Positions 6,622-14,579 of a stretch of 34,158 bases of DNA are shown here, one piece after another. Below the pieces are notes generated by a model. It searched no databases, was not told the DNA's origin, and was given only the letters and a program-made list of their open reading frames with translations. The stretch is taken from the NCBI GenBank assembly GCA_937996675.1, contig CALKUN010000115.1:1-34158 (forward strand), read 5' to 3'. The translations under genes and the position numbers were made by a program. The stretch comes from an uncultured Candidatus Saccharibacteria bacterium. GTDB lineage: Bacteria > Patescibacteriota > Saccharimonadia > CAILAD01 > GCA-016700035. Numbering within the stretch: the first letter of the stretch is position 1; each line of letters begins with the position of its first letter.

Positions 6622-7602
6622 CTATAATCCGCGACGGTACCAATCAGCAGCAGCTTCGGGTGGGATGGCGTTGATAATAACGTCGGTCATTACTTCTAGT
6701 CCACCGCGTGGCGAGAGGACACTACGTCCACGTATCTTGACGGTGAGACGTTGGCTGGCTCGACTACCTTGCTCGATAGCTAAGTTGTAATCAATATTCA
6801 GTTCGGTGAGTTGCTTGGTAATTCCAAGCACGTGCCTGGCTAGTTCTCGTATGTCTTCCTCGCTCGCTTCACTAAGCTGACTGATCGGCTGCTTGGGCAT
6901 AATCCAAGCTTCCATTTGCCACGCAGAAGCGTAGGGCGCAAAGCTAATCCACGCCGAAGTGTCTTGAATGATCCTTCGAGTGTCTTTTTGTTCAAGCTCG
7001 ATAATCATATCGAACGGGTCTTTTTTGTGTTGTGCTGCGTACTTATCAATAGCGTCAGCTTCACGTATAAACTTTGGCGGCACGATTGGGAGCGCAGCTA
7101 TCTGACTGTGTGCGTGGGCAAGTGAAGCACCTGCTCCTGCGCCATCATTTCGGAAGATTGCCACGTAGGCGATATGGGGCAGCTTGATCAGCTCGCCGGC
7201 ACGTTGTTGGTACGTTAGAAGTATCTCTTCGATTTGTTCGAGCGGTAACTCGCCGAACGACACATTACGAAGTGCGGTATCAATGACGAGTTCTTGTTTA
7301 CCGTATGCGTGAGGATTGTCGCTTGAGAGTGCTGGATATTTGTTCTCGACTACTTTTGTTATCCATTCACCGTTCTTATCAAGCCTTTCATAGGCGGTCT
7401 TTTGGAGATCTAGTCGGGGTGATTCTGCTGTTTCAACCAGCGTGGCGGCCTTATTCGATCTAGTATCAAAGGGCCTATTTTGTCTCTTGGGTGCAACGAG
7501 TACGTAGAGGTCTTGGATATAGTCGCGGCGCAGTTCGGTTGGCATCCCTGTCGTGATCAGGTCGAGTTTGCGGTTGTCGGCTGGTTGGGAGAGTGTTTCC
7601 AT
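6622..7602 (-). CDS. galT: Galactose-1-phosphate uridylyltransferase family protein
   Basis: HIT-superfamily enzyme of the GalT family, 326 aa from the ATG at 7602. GalT exchanges UMP between UDP-glucose and galactose-1-phosphate through a uridylylated histidine. Visible: TELRRDYIQDLYVLVAPKR near the N-terminus and GASLAHAHSQIAALPIVP, where H163-x-H165-x-Q167 match the HPHxQ site of E. coli GalT almost in register. The zinc-binding Cys pair of the E. coli enzyme is absent. The frame is open to a TTG at 7656 that overlaps the upstream stop, but it would add a Ser/Arg-rich run unlike any GalT N-terminus. Context with glycosyltransferases suggests nucleotide-sugar supply for glycolipids or glycans. 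Related nucleotidyl- or phosphoryltransferase activities cannot be excluded. Confidence 0.78.
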   Translation of the reverse strand: METLSQPADNRKLDLITTGMPTELRRDYIQDLYVLVAPKRQNRPFDTRSNKAATLVETAESPRLDLQKTAYERLDKNGEWITKVVENKYPALSSDNPHAYGKQELVIDTALRNVSFGELPLEQIEEILLTYQQRAGELIKLPHIAYVAIFRNDGAGAGASLAHAHSQIAALPIVPPKFIREADAIDKYAAQHKKDPFDMIIELEQKDTRRIIQDTSAWISFAPYASAWQMEAWIMPKQPISQLSEASEEDIRELARHVLGITKQLTELNIDYNLAIEQGSRASQRLTVKIRGRSVLSPRGGLEVMTDVIINAIPPEAAADWYRRGL

Positions 7603-7652
7603 ACTATCCACTATAGTACTCGAGCTGGAAGAAAAACGTAAGCGTCTTGAGC

Positions 7653-8801
7653 TCAACTCTTGTCGTGTGTATCTAGCCTCGTAGCTATATAGCTAAGGAT
7701 GTCTCGGGCAGCATGTGGGCGAGCATGCTGGGCGAGCCTCTCTTCATATTCATCAATGCGAGAGAGAATAATCTGGCACGCAGACGCGATGTCGACTGGC
7801 TTGGAAGCAACAAGTCCAAGGTTAAAGCGCTCAACAAACTCAGCGTTGCCCTCTTCCTGTCCGGGTATGATCTTATTGATGATCATCGGCTTGCGGGCAG
7901 CTACGCATTCCATAACGGTAGATCCCCCAGCCTTAGTGATAACAATATCACTAGCCTTAATTAGCTCCGGCATGTCGGTGCGCCATCCGAGAAGTCGGGT
8001 AGTAGGATGCGATAAAAGCTCATGATCATTCGCAACTCCATCGTAGAGGTCCTGGTCTCTGCCAGCTACAACGATGAGTGAGTAGCCATCACCGAGGGCG
8101 CGAATGCGCCGACAAACGTTCTTGACGTAGCTCGACCGCAAGGCGGATGCGCTGAAGAGGATCGTCTTATTCTCTGGAGGTAGGTTAAGTTCCTTGGATA
8201 TCTCAACGCGGTGAGCTGGCTCGCTAAAGGCTTCATGTACGGGATAGCCGATGGCGTGAATCTTGCGGCTTTCTACACCTAGCTTCTGGAGGCTTGAGGC
8301 AGTTGGTTCGTTCGCAACGATGTAAAAATCACTGTCTGGCTTAACCCAAGATGAGTGAACCGTAATCGAGTCAGTAATAAGCGTTGCAAATTCTACATCA
8401 GGTAGTGAGTCTTTTAAGACTTGCAATGATAGTCTTTGCCATATTGGGTAATTGGATATTACGATGTCAGGATTTGAAGCTACTAGCAGCTTCTTGAGAT
8501 GTGTTTTTCGGGTCGGATAGGTGAGGAGGTTAGCGATACGGATGGGTGCATGATTCACGTCTGTTGAGGCATAGATCATTTTGTGTACTAGTGGTAGGTG
8601 TTTACTATTGAGCTCGTAGATCCGCTTTGAAGACTCGCTAAATATATGGCTGATCTCGTCTGAAAAGTCGATGATGTCAACGGTTAGATTAAGGTCAGGA
8701 TGAGCTTGAGCGGCAGACATCAGCGCGCGCGCTGTAGCCATGTGGCCTTGCCCAAATGAAGAACTCAAGATGAGGATATGCTTAGGCTTCAGCTTGGTCA
8801 T
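7653..8801 (-). CDS. MGDG synthase/MurG-like (GT28) glycosyltransferase
   Basis: 382 aa from the ATG at 8801. A GT-B enzyme resembling monogalactosyl- or glucosyl-diacylglycerol synthases. The N-terminal HILILSSSFGQGHMATARAL is the acceptor-side glycine loop of this family. The C-terminal GT28 part has LLGWRTDMPELIKASDIVIT and KAGGSTVMECVAARKPMI, the UDP-sugar binding loop, and PGQEEGN. A longer frame reaching 8969 overlaps the upstream gene by nearly 190 nt and looks non-coding, so I start at 8801, leaving a 20-nt overlap. It probably adds a sugar to a lipid at the inner membrane face. Confidence 0.85.
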   Translation of the reverse strand: MTKLKPKHILILSSSFGQGHMATARALMSAAQAHPDLNLTVDIIDFSDEISHIFSESSKRIYELNSKHLPLVHKMIYASTDVNHAPIRIANLLTYPTRKTHLKKLLVASNPDIVISNYPIWQRLSLQVLKDSLPDVEFATLITDSITVHSSWVKPDSDFYIVANEPTASSLQKLGVESRKIHAIGYPVHEAFSEPAHRVEISKELNLPPENKTILFSASALRSSYVKNVCRRIRALGDGYSLIVVAGRDQDLYDGVANDHELLSHPTTRLLGWRTDMPELIKASDIVITKAGGSTVMECVAARKPMIINKIIPGQEEGNAEFVERFNLGLVASKPVDIASACQIILSRIDEYEERLAQHARPHAARDILSYIATRLDTHDKS

Positions 8802-10017
8802 GGCTCTTGATAGCCTTCTTATATATAGTAACGAGCTTGGTGGCCTGTTGGTCAATAATGATTGATTGGGCAGCTGCTTGAGCGGCTTTTCCATATTGCT
8901 TCTGGAGTGCTTTTTTCTGAGACAATTCTTCGATAGCATCGGCGTAGGCTTCACCAGTCGGCTCAACAAAGCGACCAGTTACTCCGTTGAGTGCGAGCGC
9001 AGATATGTCAGGGTCTGAGAAGAGCAGCGGTAGTCCGCAAAAAGCGGCTTCATTCAGGACTAGTGCCTGTGTGTCGGTAAGAGAAGGGAAGACGAAAATG
9101 TCTGACTCGCCATACGTAGCAAGAGCTGCCTTGCGTGGTAGCCCACCTGCAAGTGTAATGTGGCTCTGTAGGTTGTTTTCCCGTACCTTTTGGCGCATTC
9201 GCGCTAGGTATGGGCCGGGCCCAACCAAGCGCAATCTAACATTGGCCTTGCGTCGCTTCAATATTTGCATCGCAGTAAAAAGTACATCAATATTCTTCTC
9301 CTTAGCGATTCGGCCGACATAAAGGAGTTCTGTAGTGGTCGAGGTGGCCCGAGCCACTTTGACCATGAAGTCATCTGGGTCTATGCCTGTGGCTAATACT
9401 TTGATCGGACGGCTAACTCGATAGCCCTCAAGCATTACCTTCATCTTATTGGATGGAGCGATGATCATGTCGAAGTATTCGTTTGAAACACGGATAAGGT
9501 TGTGTACCATATTGTCGTTCCACTCTTTGAGCGAACGCTTAGGCTTCATGCCTGAGACTGTCTCTGGCCAGGCCTTTGGCTGATTGACGATGAAGGGGCC
9601 GAGAAGTGATCCTGTAACGAGCCCAGCCCACATGCCTCGGTACACCTTGGCGTAGTGCTCCCAGTCAGTGTGATACGTTGATACGGAAGGCAGGTCGAGG
9701 TCCATCATAAGTCGCATGCCGGCCATGCCGGTCATCCCGAGTGAGTGAAAGTGGTAAATGTCGGCATCAAGGTCTTTGATGACTTTGCCAAGTTTTGGTG
9801 TAAGTATGCCATCACGCATGCCTTTGTGCCATACGCTCGGTACGGAGGGCAGCCGAATGACATCGGGATGCTCTCCTGGCAGCGGCTTGGTGTGTGCTGG
9901 CGCAACAATATAGACGCGGTGGCCTTGGCGACGGAGCGCATTAGAAAAAAGAGTCACCGAAGCCGTCACTCCTTCGATACTGGGATGGAAGAAATCTGTA
10001 AAGAATACGATCTTCAT
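8782..10017 (-). CDS. GT4 glycosyltransferase, glucosyl-diacylglycerol synthase-like
   Basis: 411 aa. The start MKIVFFTDFFHPSIEGVTAS and the SVSTYHTDWEHYAKVYRG segment resemble the GT4 enzymes that make alpha-glucosyl-diacylglycerol. The nucleotide-sugar domain has LLYVGRIAKEKNIDVL and FPSLTDTQALVLNEAAFCGL; the first acidic residue of the E-x7-E signature is Asp here. The ATG overlaps the upstream glycosyltransferase stop (10014-10017). Together with the adjacent MGDG-synthase-like enzyme it suggests stepwise synthesis of a diglycosyl lipid, but the acceptor is inferred. Confidence 0.85.
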   Translation of the reverse strand: MKIVFFTDFFHPSIEGVTASVTLFSNALRRQGHRVYIVAPAHTKPLPGEHPDVIRLPSVPSVWHKGMRDGILTPKLGKVIKDLDADIYHFHSLGMTGMAGMRLMMDLDLPSVSTYHTDWEHYAKVYRGMWAGLVTGSLLGPFIVNQPKAWPETVSGMKPKRSLKEWNDNMVHNLIRVSNEYFDMIIAPSNKMKVMLEGYRVSRPIKVLATGIDPDDFMVKVARATSTTTELLYVGRIAKEKNIDVLFTAMQILKRRKANVRLRLVGPGPYLARMRQKVRENNLQSHITLAGGLPRKAALATYGESDIFVFPSLTDTQALVLNEAAFCGLPLLFSDPDISALALNGVTGRFVEPTGEAYADAIEELSQKKALQKQYGKAAQAAAQSIIIDQQATKLVTIYKKAIKSHDQAEA

Positions 10018-11036
10018 GATTGGGGTCCGATGAGTTCTGCGTATACGGCGGTATATTCTTTGATACGATGAGCGCTTGAGTAGTCATCAGCGAGCTGGAG
10101 CGAACGAGCCTGCCATTGCTTGTATGTAGCTTTATTACTCAAGAGAGAAATGATGTTTTTCTTACATTGATCAAGTGAATTTGCTATGAGGTAGGAGTCA
10201 TTAAAGATCTTTTTATAGACGGGTAGGTCTCGCAAAATTACCGGTAGGCCGCAAGCGGCGGCTTCTATTACGACGAGGCCAAACGTCTCTTGGTAGGAGG
10301 CGAGCCAGAAGATTGTACCGAGATGATAGAGCTGCCTAGCGACTTCAAGCTCAACGACTCCAGTGAAGGTGACGTTCTCTGGAGCATTCTTCATGAGCTG
10401 CTCCATGTCGGCCGTCTTCTCACCAAGTTTGCCGAATGGGATGCCACCTATCCAGAGAAAATGGTAATCTGGCTGGTCGAGTGCCATATCGATGAAGTCC
10501 TGTGCTCCTTTGCGCGGCTGTACTTGCCCGGAAGCTACAATACATGGCCTGTCATCAGGCACAGAGAACTGCTTACGTAGTTTATTCAGTTGGCTCATAG
10601 TTGGTCGTTTAAAATTTGCTACTTCAATCATGTTCGGAATAATGACGAGCTTACTCTTAACCTTAAGGTTGATGAGCTCTTTCTTTACTTGTGGGCTGAC
10701 GCAGATAACTGCATCGGCTTTGTTGTATATCCAGCGCAGGTAAAGATGCGCAGCGGGTGCCCAGAGCTTGGCTGCACGTAGGCTCCCGATGAATGATCCC
10801 GGTGTAACATGGGCGTGCATGACGGCGCCGTACTTGGCCTGACGAAACTTGCGCCAGCTGTATGGTCCAATCGTGTGGGCATGCACGATATCAGATGATT
10901 GTGTACTGTTGGTGGTTACCTTGTAGGACGTGTATTTTTTGAGTGCTTCTAGGTGTTCTTGGTAGGCTGTATGGACGCCGTGACCTCGAACTGTAAAGAC
11001 GGTCTCACTGACGACATTTACCGAAATATGTTTCAT
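10014..11036 (-). CDS. GT4 family glycosyltransferase
   Basis: 340 aa from the ATG at 11036. The N-terminus (VNVVSETVFTVRGHGVHTAY) carries the acceptor loop; AVICVSPQVKKELI and IPNMIEVANF mark the hinge; VASGQVQPRKGAQDFIDMA opens the sugar-nucleotide domain; and QETFGLVVIEAAACGLPVI holds an intact E-x7-E. The frame is open to 11147, but that extension runs over the divergent tmRNA promoter. The chosen ATG has a GGA eight nt upstream. First gene of a four-gene leftward block with ATGA or short overlaps, so the block is probably one transcript. Donor and acceptor unknown. Confidence 0.83.
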   Translation of the reverse strand: MKHISVNVVSETVFTVRGHGVHTAYQEHLEALKKYTSYKVTTNSTQSSDIVHAHTIGPYSWRKFRQAKYGAVMHAHVTPGSFIGSLRAAKLWAPAAHLYLRWIYNKADAVICVSPQVKKELINLKVKSKLVIIPNMIEVANFKRPTMSQLNKLRKQFSVPDDRPCIVASGQVQPRKGAQDFIDMALDQPDYHFLWIGGIPFGKLGEKTADMEQLMKNAPENVTFTGVVELEVARQLYHLGTIFWLASYQETFGLVVIEAAACGLPVILRDLPVYKKIFNDSYLIANSLDQCKKNIISLLSNKATYKQWQARSLQLADDYSSAHRIKEYTAVYAELIGPQS

Positions 11037-11081
11037 ATTATGTATCCTAGCATATTTGCCACCTAGGAGGTTATGCCTATC

Positions 11082-11090
11082 TGGTATAAT
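11082..11090 (+). promoter_or_regulatory. Extended -10 promoter of the tmRNA gene
   Basis: TGGTATAAT: a consensus TATAAT at 11085-11090 preceded by the extended TGn. No -35 box is seen at normal distance. The mature tmRNA 5' end (GGGG at 11100) begins 9 nt after the box, leaving only a few nt for RNase P to remove. Confidence 0.65.
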
Positions 11091-11099
11091 GAGTCGATT

Positions 11100-11492
11100 G
11101 GGGCTGACTAGCTTTGACAGAGCGATCTTTGACAGCTTTACTTGCAAGCCGGGCTGAGATGAACGTTATCCGTCTCACTTCAACATCTGAGAAATCACTT
11201 GTTAGCCGCGTGCGTTCAGTTTACGCTGACGCTTTCGCAGCACCAGTCTTCGCATAACCTGCGTAGGCCGTCTCCCTATACGTGCTAGTCGTATAGAGTA
11301 GGCGCCATTTCGCTAGCTGCTACCTGAAGCGTCTCGTGGTCGCCGATGGTCTAAGACTTTACCGCGAGAAGGAGTTACTTTTTTGTTCGTTCATCACGTA
11401 GCTTCCTTCTAAAACATCTTAAACGAACTAAGCTTGTAGAAGGTAGGGCGGTCACGTTCTGGACGAGGGTGCGATTCCCTCCAGCTCCACCA
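11100..11492 (+). ncRNA. ssrA: tmRNA (transfer-messenger RNA)
   Basis: Rescues stalled ribosomes with SmpB by adding a degradation tag. The 5' GGGGCUG (11100-11106) pairs with CAGCUCC before the encoded ACCA end (11489-11492), including the G3-U70 wobble read by alanyl-tRNA synthetase. The 3' part has a T-arm (GAGGG/CCCTC) and a GAACTAAGCTTGTAG segment that resembles E. coli tmRNA. The tag frame ends at TAA (11255-11257), followed by CCTGCGTAGGCCGTCTCCC, as in the E. coli molecule after its tag stop. The frame is open for 32 codons before the stop and ends Ala-Pro-Val-Phe-Ala. A likely resume point is near GAG at 11189, after a small pseudoknot (TGAGA/TCTCA at 11155-11177), giving a tag of about 22 residues. 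That point is inferred. Confidence 0.92.
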
Positions 11493-11528
11493 AAAATGTC
11501 CGAGTCTTTTGATTCGGACATTTTTGGT
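11489..11528 (+). terminator. tmRNA terminator
   Basis: A 15-bp stem (11489-11503 with 11514-11528) around a 10-nt loop. The core TGTCCGA/TCGGACA is flanked by A5 and T5. It starts within the terminal CCA of tmRNA, so 3' processing must open or trim this stem. Confidence 0.85.
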
Positions 11529-11590
11529 ATCTCTAGGTAGCTGAAGCTGACTTTACTAGTATCGTATTTGCTTCCTTGATTACAGTAATG

Positions 11591-11604
11591 GTGGACGTGT
11601 CCAC
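11591..11604. promoter_or_regulatory. Possible operator: GTGGAC-GT-GTCCAC
   Basis: A perfect 6-bp inverted repeat with a 2-nt centre, 31 nt before the start of the winged-helix/Nudix gene. Its place in the 5' region of a gene that encodes a DNA-binding domain suggests autoregulation. No clear -10/-35 pair was found beside it. Confidence 0.3.
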
Positions 11605-11634
11605 ATAAATGGGTACACAATAAGGAGATATATT

Positions 11635-12348
11635 ATGAGCCTGGAAATAAAGATACACGACGCACAGACGAGCATCTTGCGTGAGCTGCTGTTTCACCCA
11701 AGTGCGGGCTATGCTGTACTGCAGAAATCAACAGGCCTGACCAGCGATCACTTCAACTTTCACATAGGGAGGTTGATTGGACTGGATCTTGTTGAGAAGG
11801 TAGAGCGCGGCATGTATAAGCTGAGTACAAAAGGTAAGGAATATGCCAATCGTCTCGATACAGATAACAATACCGTTGAGCGACAGCCAAAAGCGGCGGT
11901 TTTATTGGCTCTAGAGAAGGTTGATACGAGTGGTGAGTCAAAGTTTGTTTTTCAAGAACGCCTGAAGAATCCTTACTTTGGATTCTGGGGCTTTCCCACG
12001 GGCAAGATGCGATGGGGGGAAACTATAATTCAAGCAGCCGAGAGAGAGGCCTTAGAAGAAACGGGTCTAGCAGCTGACTGGAGGATTGCCGGTCTCTATC
12101 ACGAGATTGTAATTCATGAAGAATCGTCCGAAATGGTAGAGGATAAGTTGTTTTTTGTGGTGCACGGGACTAATGTCCGTGGCGGACTCGTGGCAGACTT
12201 CGAAGGAGGCCATAATGAGTGGTTAACTCGGGAGGTAGCCAATGACAAAGACAAGATATTTGATAGTTTTCGAATTGAGCTCGATATCCTAACGTCCACA
12301 GATTGGGTTGTCGAGCGTACAACCACATACAACGACAAGGCATTTTAG
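11635..12348 (+). CDS. Winged-helix/Nudix hydrolase fusion
   Basis: 237 aa. Residues 1-75 form a winged-helix fold (ILRELLFHPSAGYAVLQKS; FHIGRLIGLDLVEKVERGMY; LSTKGKEYANRL), as in small ArsR/MarR-like regulators. From about residue 85 a Nudix domain follows with an intact Nudix box: G-x5-E-x7-RE-x2-EE-x-G in GKMRWGETIIQAAEREALEE. Nudix enzymes hydrolyse nucleoside diphosphates linked to another group; the substrate is not readable. In NrtR regulators the order is reversed (Nudix first), so this is a different arrangement. A Shine-Dalgarno AAGGAG lies 8 nt before the ATG. It stands alone after the tmRNA terminator. Confidence 0.88.
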   Translation: MSLEIKIHDAQTSILRELLFHPSAGYAVLQKSTGLTSDHFNFHIGRLIGLDLVEKVERGMYKLSTKGKEYANRLDTDNNTVERQPKAAVLLALEKVDTSGESKFVFQERLKNPYFGFWGFPTGKMRWGETIIQAAEREALEETGLAADWRIAGLYHEIVIHEESSEMVEDKLFFVVHGTNVRGGLVADFEGGHNEWLTREVANDKDKIFDSFRIELDILTSTDWVVERTTTYNDKAF

Positions 12349-12391
12349 GCTTAGCTATATGATTGAGGCTCCGCGTCGCTTTACGTGCCGA

Positions 12392-12405
12392 GCATAACCT
12401 GCGTA
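12392..12405 (+). repeat. 14-nt copy of the tmRNA tag-end sequence
   Basis: GCATAACCTGCGTA here equals 11252-11265 of the tmRNA, spanning the last tag codon and tag stop. It lies in the 139-nt gap between the Nudix gene and the protease gene, where I otherwise see nothing recognisable. A 14-nt repeat can arise by chance in a window this size. Confidence 0.3.
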
Positions 12406-12487
12406 AGCATAATCGTTTTAAAAAATGTACCCAACAGATTATTTAGTCGTTTTCATTCATATAAATGCGACTCGTCAACGATTGTAG

Positions 12488-14332
12488 CTATGGTGAGATA
12501 GTGAGGATATCTTCTTGTTTCTGGCTTTGAGCCGTGTCTGTCTGAGTGTACAGCTGGATGAGCCACCTTCCCTCTGAAAGCAAACTTGTTCTCGCTGTCC
12601 AATAGAGGTTGAGGGGCATACCAGCATCTGCTTGCCCAAGTGCAATCACTTGATTGGTAGCTAGATTAATGGCACGCAACCGACATGAGCGATTTGGAGC
12701 TGGCGTGCATGTGCTATTGAGGTTGTCATGCAGCTTGCTTGTATCTGTTGCAAGGAGAGAGATCGCGTGCGTGTTAATCGCTACGCCTACTGGAGGAGGG
12801 CTAGATATGGATATGAGGGCCGCACGAGCATCCAGGAGGCCGGCGCCGTACTGGTCTGTCCTGCTGGCTCCGGCCATAGCCGAAGTTTTGATTGCACTAC
12901 TCACAAGTGCTGACTTGATCTGGGTGGGCGTAAGCGTACTGTCTTGCGAGAGCATAAGACTCACGACACTGCTTGCAACGGGTGCGGCGAACGAGGTACC
13001 GCTTCCACACGCATAGAGACTGCTATTGTTTGACTGTGACCATGCAGTACTGCAAATATCAACGCCAGGCGCTACTAGCGATAGGGCGGAGCCATAGCTG
13101 GAGAAACTGGCCCGAGTATTTAAGTTTGTGCTTGCCCCAACTGAGATCACCCCTGTATATCGGGCCGGATAGAGGACACAGTCGCAGCCATCGTTACCTG
13201 CAGCGGCCACGATACTGACACCCTGGGAGATCGCGTACTGGACCTGCTCTTGCATAACTACATCAGATGACTCAGACCCTAGACTGAGATTAATAACCTT
13301 TGCTCCATGGTCTACGGCGTATCGAATCGCCTGCGAGACGCTGAGAGTAGTACCACTACCAGTATCGTCGAGGGCTTGGATAGGCAGAACCTTGGTACCC
13401 CAACTGCTACCAGAACCCCCTTTGTTATTATTTGAACTTGCTCCAATAATCCCGGCAACCATCGTGCCGTGCGATACACCGCTACCAGTTGCTATAGTAC
13501 GTCCGGTTTGGACATTATTATTGTTGTTTACAAAACTCCAGCCCAAATAATTATCAATGTATCCGTCGCCATCATCATCAATATTGTTGCAGCTCTTTGA
13601 GAGTGGCAATGATTGGCTTGAGCAGTTTGGTGCAGGGCCCTCACTGATAGAAACACCGGTTTCATTCTGATTGTTTGACCATTTTGATGCGAGATCTTCA
13701 TGGTCTATTGCGACCCCGGTATCTATGACGGCAGTGATAATCGATGCATCGCCACTTTGTGTATTCCAGGCGGAATCGAGGCTTGAGGCAGGCAGGTACC
13801 ATTGCGACGGATACATTGGGTCAGTCGGAGTGAGAAGAGAGTGGTAACTTTGGTTTTCTAATAAAGTGCTTCCTGTTGGGAGGCTAGGCGAAACTAGGTT
13901 TGTCGTATAAAGCGCAAGCGTCGAAATGTAATGCAGCTTATCTAGGGGTAAACCGTTGGTTGCTAAGAATGCTTGCTTGGCGGCTTCGTCGTCAAACCTC
14001 AGAAGTTTCATTGGGCCATCCTGAGTCGTAGATGAGTACTCTTGAGGTGTTCTAGCTGCAGGGTGGACCAAGTGATCTTTATTGTCCTCCTGCTGAGTAG
14101 GCCTTAGAGGCGTCTGCATAGGTATGTCGGTGCTGTTTGTATCAGGAGAAGGATTGGTCTGCGTAAACCTAGTCTCACGCAATGATAGGCAGACAATCAG
14201 AAATAGTCCTATCACAGCGAATGCTACTGTCATGAATGCCGAAACATCCTGCTTTGACCAACGCCTTGTGTGGCGAGGCGGTAGGATATTTGGCGAAGTA
14301 CTATTGAATTGTAGTTTTGTTTTTTTTGTCAC
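12488..14332 (-). CDS. Membrane-anchored subtilisin-like (S8) serine protease
   Basis: About 614 aa from a GTG at 14332. A short basic cytosolic stretch leads to one membrane helix (AFMTVAFAVIGLFLIVCLSL), a Pro/Thr/Gln-rich linker, then an S8 catalytic domain outside the cell. The triad is intact: Asp in ITAVIDTGVAIDHEDL, His in VSHGTMVAGIIGA, Ser in GSGTSFAAPVASS, with the oxyanion Asn in AAAGNDG. NIDDDGDGYIDNYLGW is the usual acidic loop of these proteases. A C-terminal beta domain of about 110 aa follows. The frame is open to a TTG at 14545, but TTGCAT-18-TATACT lies just before the GTG and the longer form would put 71 odd residues ahead of the helix. Divergent from the two giant surface proteins, which it may process. 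Confidence 0.88.
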   Translation of the reverse strand: MTKKTKLQFNSTSPNILPPRHTRRWSKQDVSAFMTVAFAVIGLFLIVCLSLRETRFTQTNPSPDTNSTDIPMQTPLRPTQQEDNKDHLVHPAARTPQEYSSTTQDGPMKLLRFDDEAAKQAFLATNGLPLDKLHYISTLALYTTNLVSPSLPTGSTLLENQSYHSLLTPTDPMYPSQWYLPASSLDSAWNTQSGDASIITAVIDTGVAIDHEDLASKWSNNQNETGVSISEGPAPNCSSQSLPLSKSCNNIDDDGDGYIDNYLGWSFVNNNNNVQTGRTIATGSGVSHGTMVAGIIGASSNNNKGGSGSSWGTKVLPIQALDDTGSGTTLSVSQAIRYAVDHGAKVINLSLGSESSDVVMQEQVQYAISQGVSIVAAAGNDGCDCVLYPARYTGVISVGASTNLNTRASFSSYGSALSLVAPGVDICSTAWSQSNNSSLYACGSGTSFAAPVASSVVSLMLSQDSTLTPTQIKSALVSSAIKTSAMAGASRTDQYGAGLLDARAALISISSPPPVGVAINTHAISLLATDTSKLHDNLNSTCTPAPNRSCRLRAINLATNQVIALGQADAGMPLNLYWTARTSLLSEGRWLIQLYTQTDTAQSQKQEDILTISP

Positions 14333-14344
14333 GGCTTTGGCGTC

Positions 14345-14374
14345 AGTATAGTCCTCGATTCTTGATGAATGCAA
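14345..14374 (-). promoter_or_regulatory. Candidate promoter of the S8 protease gene
   Basis: Minus strand: -35 TTGCAT (complement of 14369-14374), 18-nt spacer, -10 TATACT (complement of 14345-14350), 12 nt before the GTG start at 14332. No ribosome site is visible, so the leader would be only about 6 nt. Confidence 0.45.
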
Positions 14375-14579
14375 GCGATCAGTGCGTAAAAATAACCTTC
14401 TAAACCAAGAAAATAACGATGTATATATAACATCATACGATTCTACATCGGCCATACGATGGCACTGAGGCATGCGCAGTGAATACATATAGTATGCGTA
14501 GTTAATCTCACGCCTATAAAAAGCTTGTGTTTTAAGGTGCCGCAACCTAGAATAAGCGTAAGAATATCAATAGATCAAA

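Noticed and set aside
8802..8969. Extended N-terminus of the MGDG-synthase-like gene
   Set aside because: It would overlap the upstream GT4 coding region by nearly 190 nt, and the added residues are unlike the family; the ATG at 8801 gives the normal N-terminus.
11375..11620. 81-aa minus-strand frame containing GAGGNRTLVQ
   Set aside because: It is antisense to the 3' half of the tmRNA and its terminator. Frames reading GAGGNRTLV opposite the conserved tmRNA end are a familiar false gene.
14333..14545. 71-residue N-terminal extension of the S8 protease from a TTG
   Set aside because: It lies over a promoter-like TTGCAT-18-TATACT, lacks a ribosome site, and would put an odd segment ahead of the membrane anchor. 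Not fully excluded.
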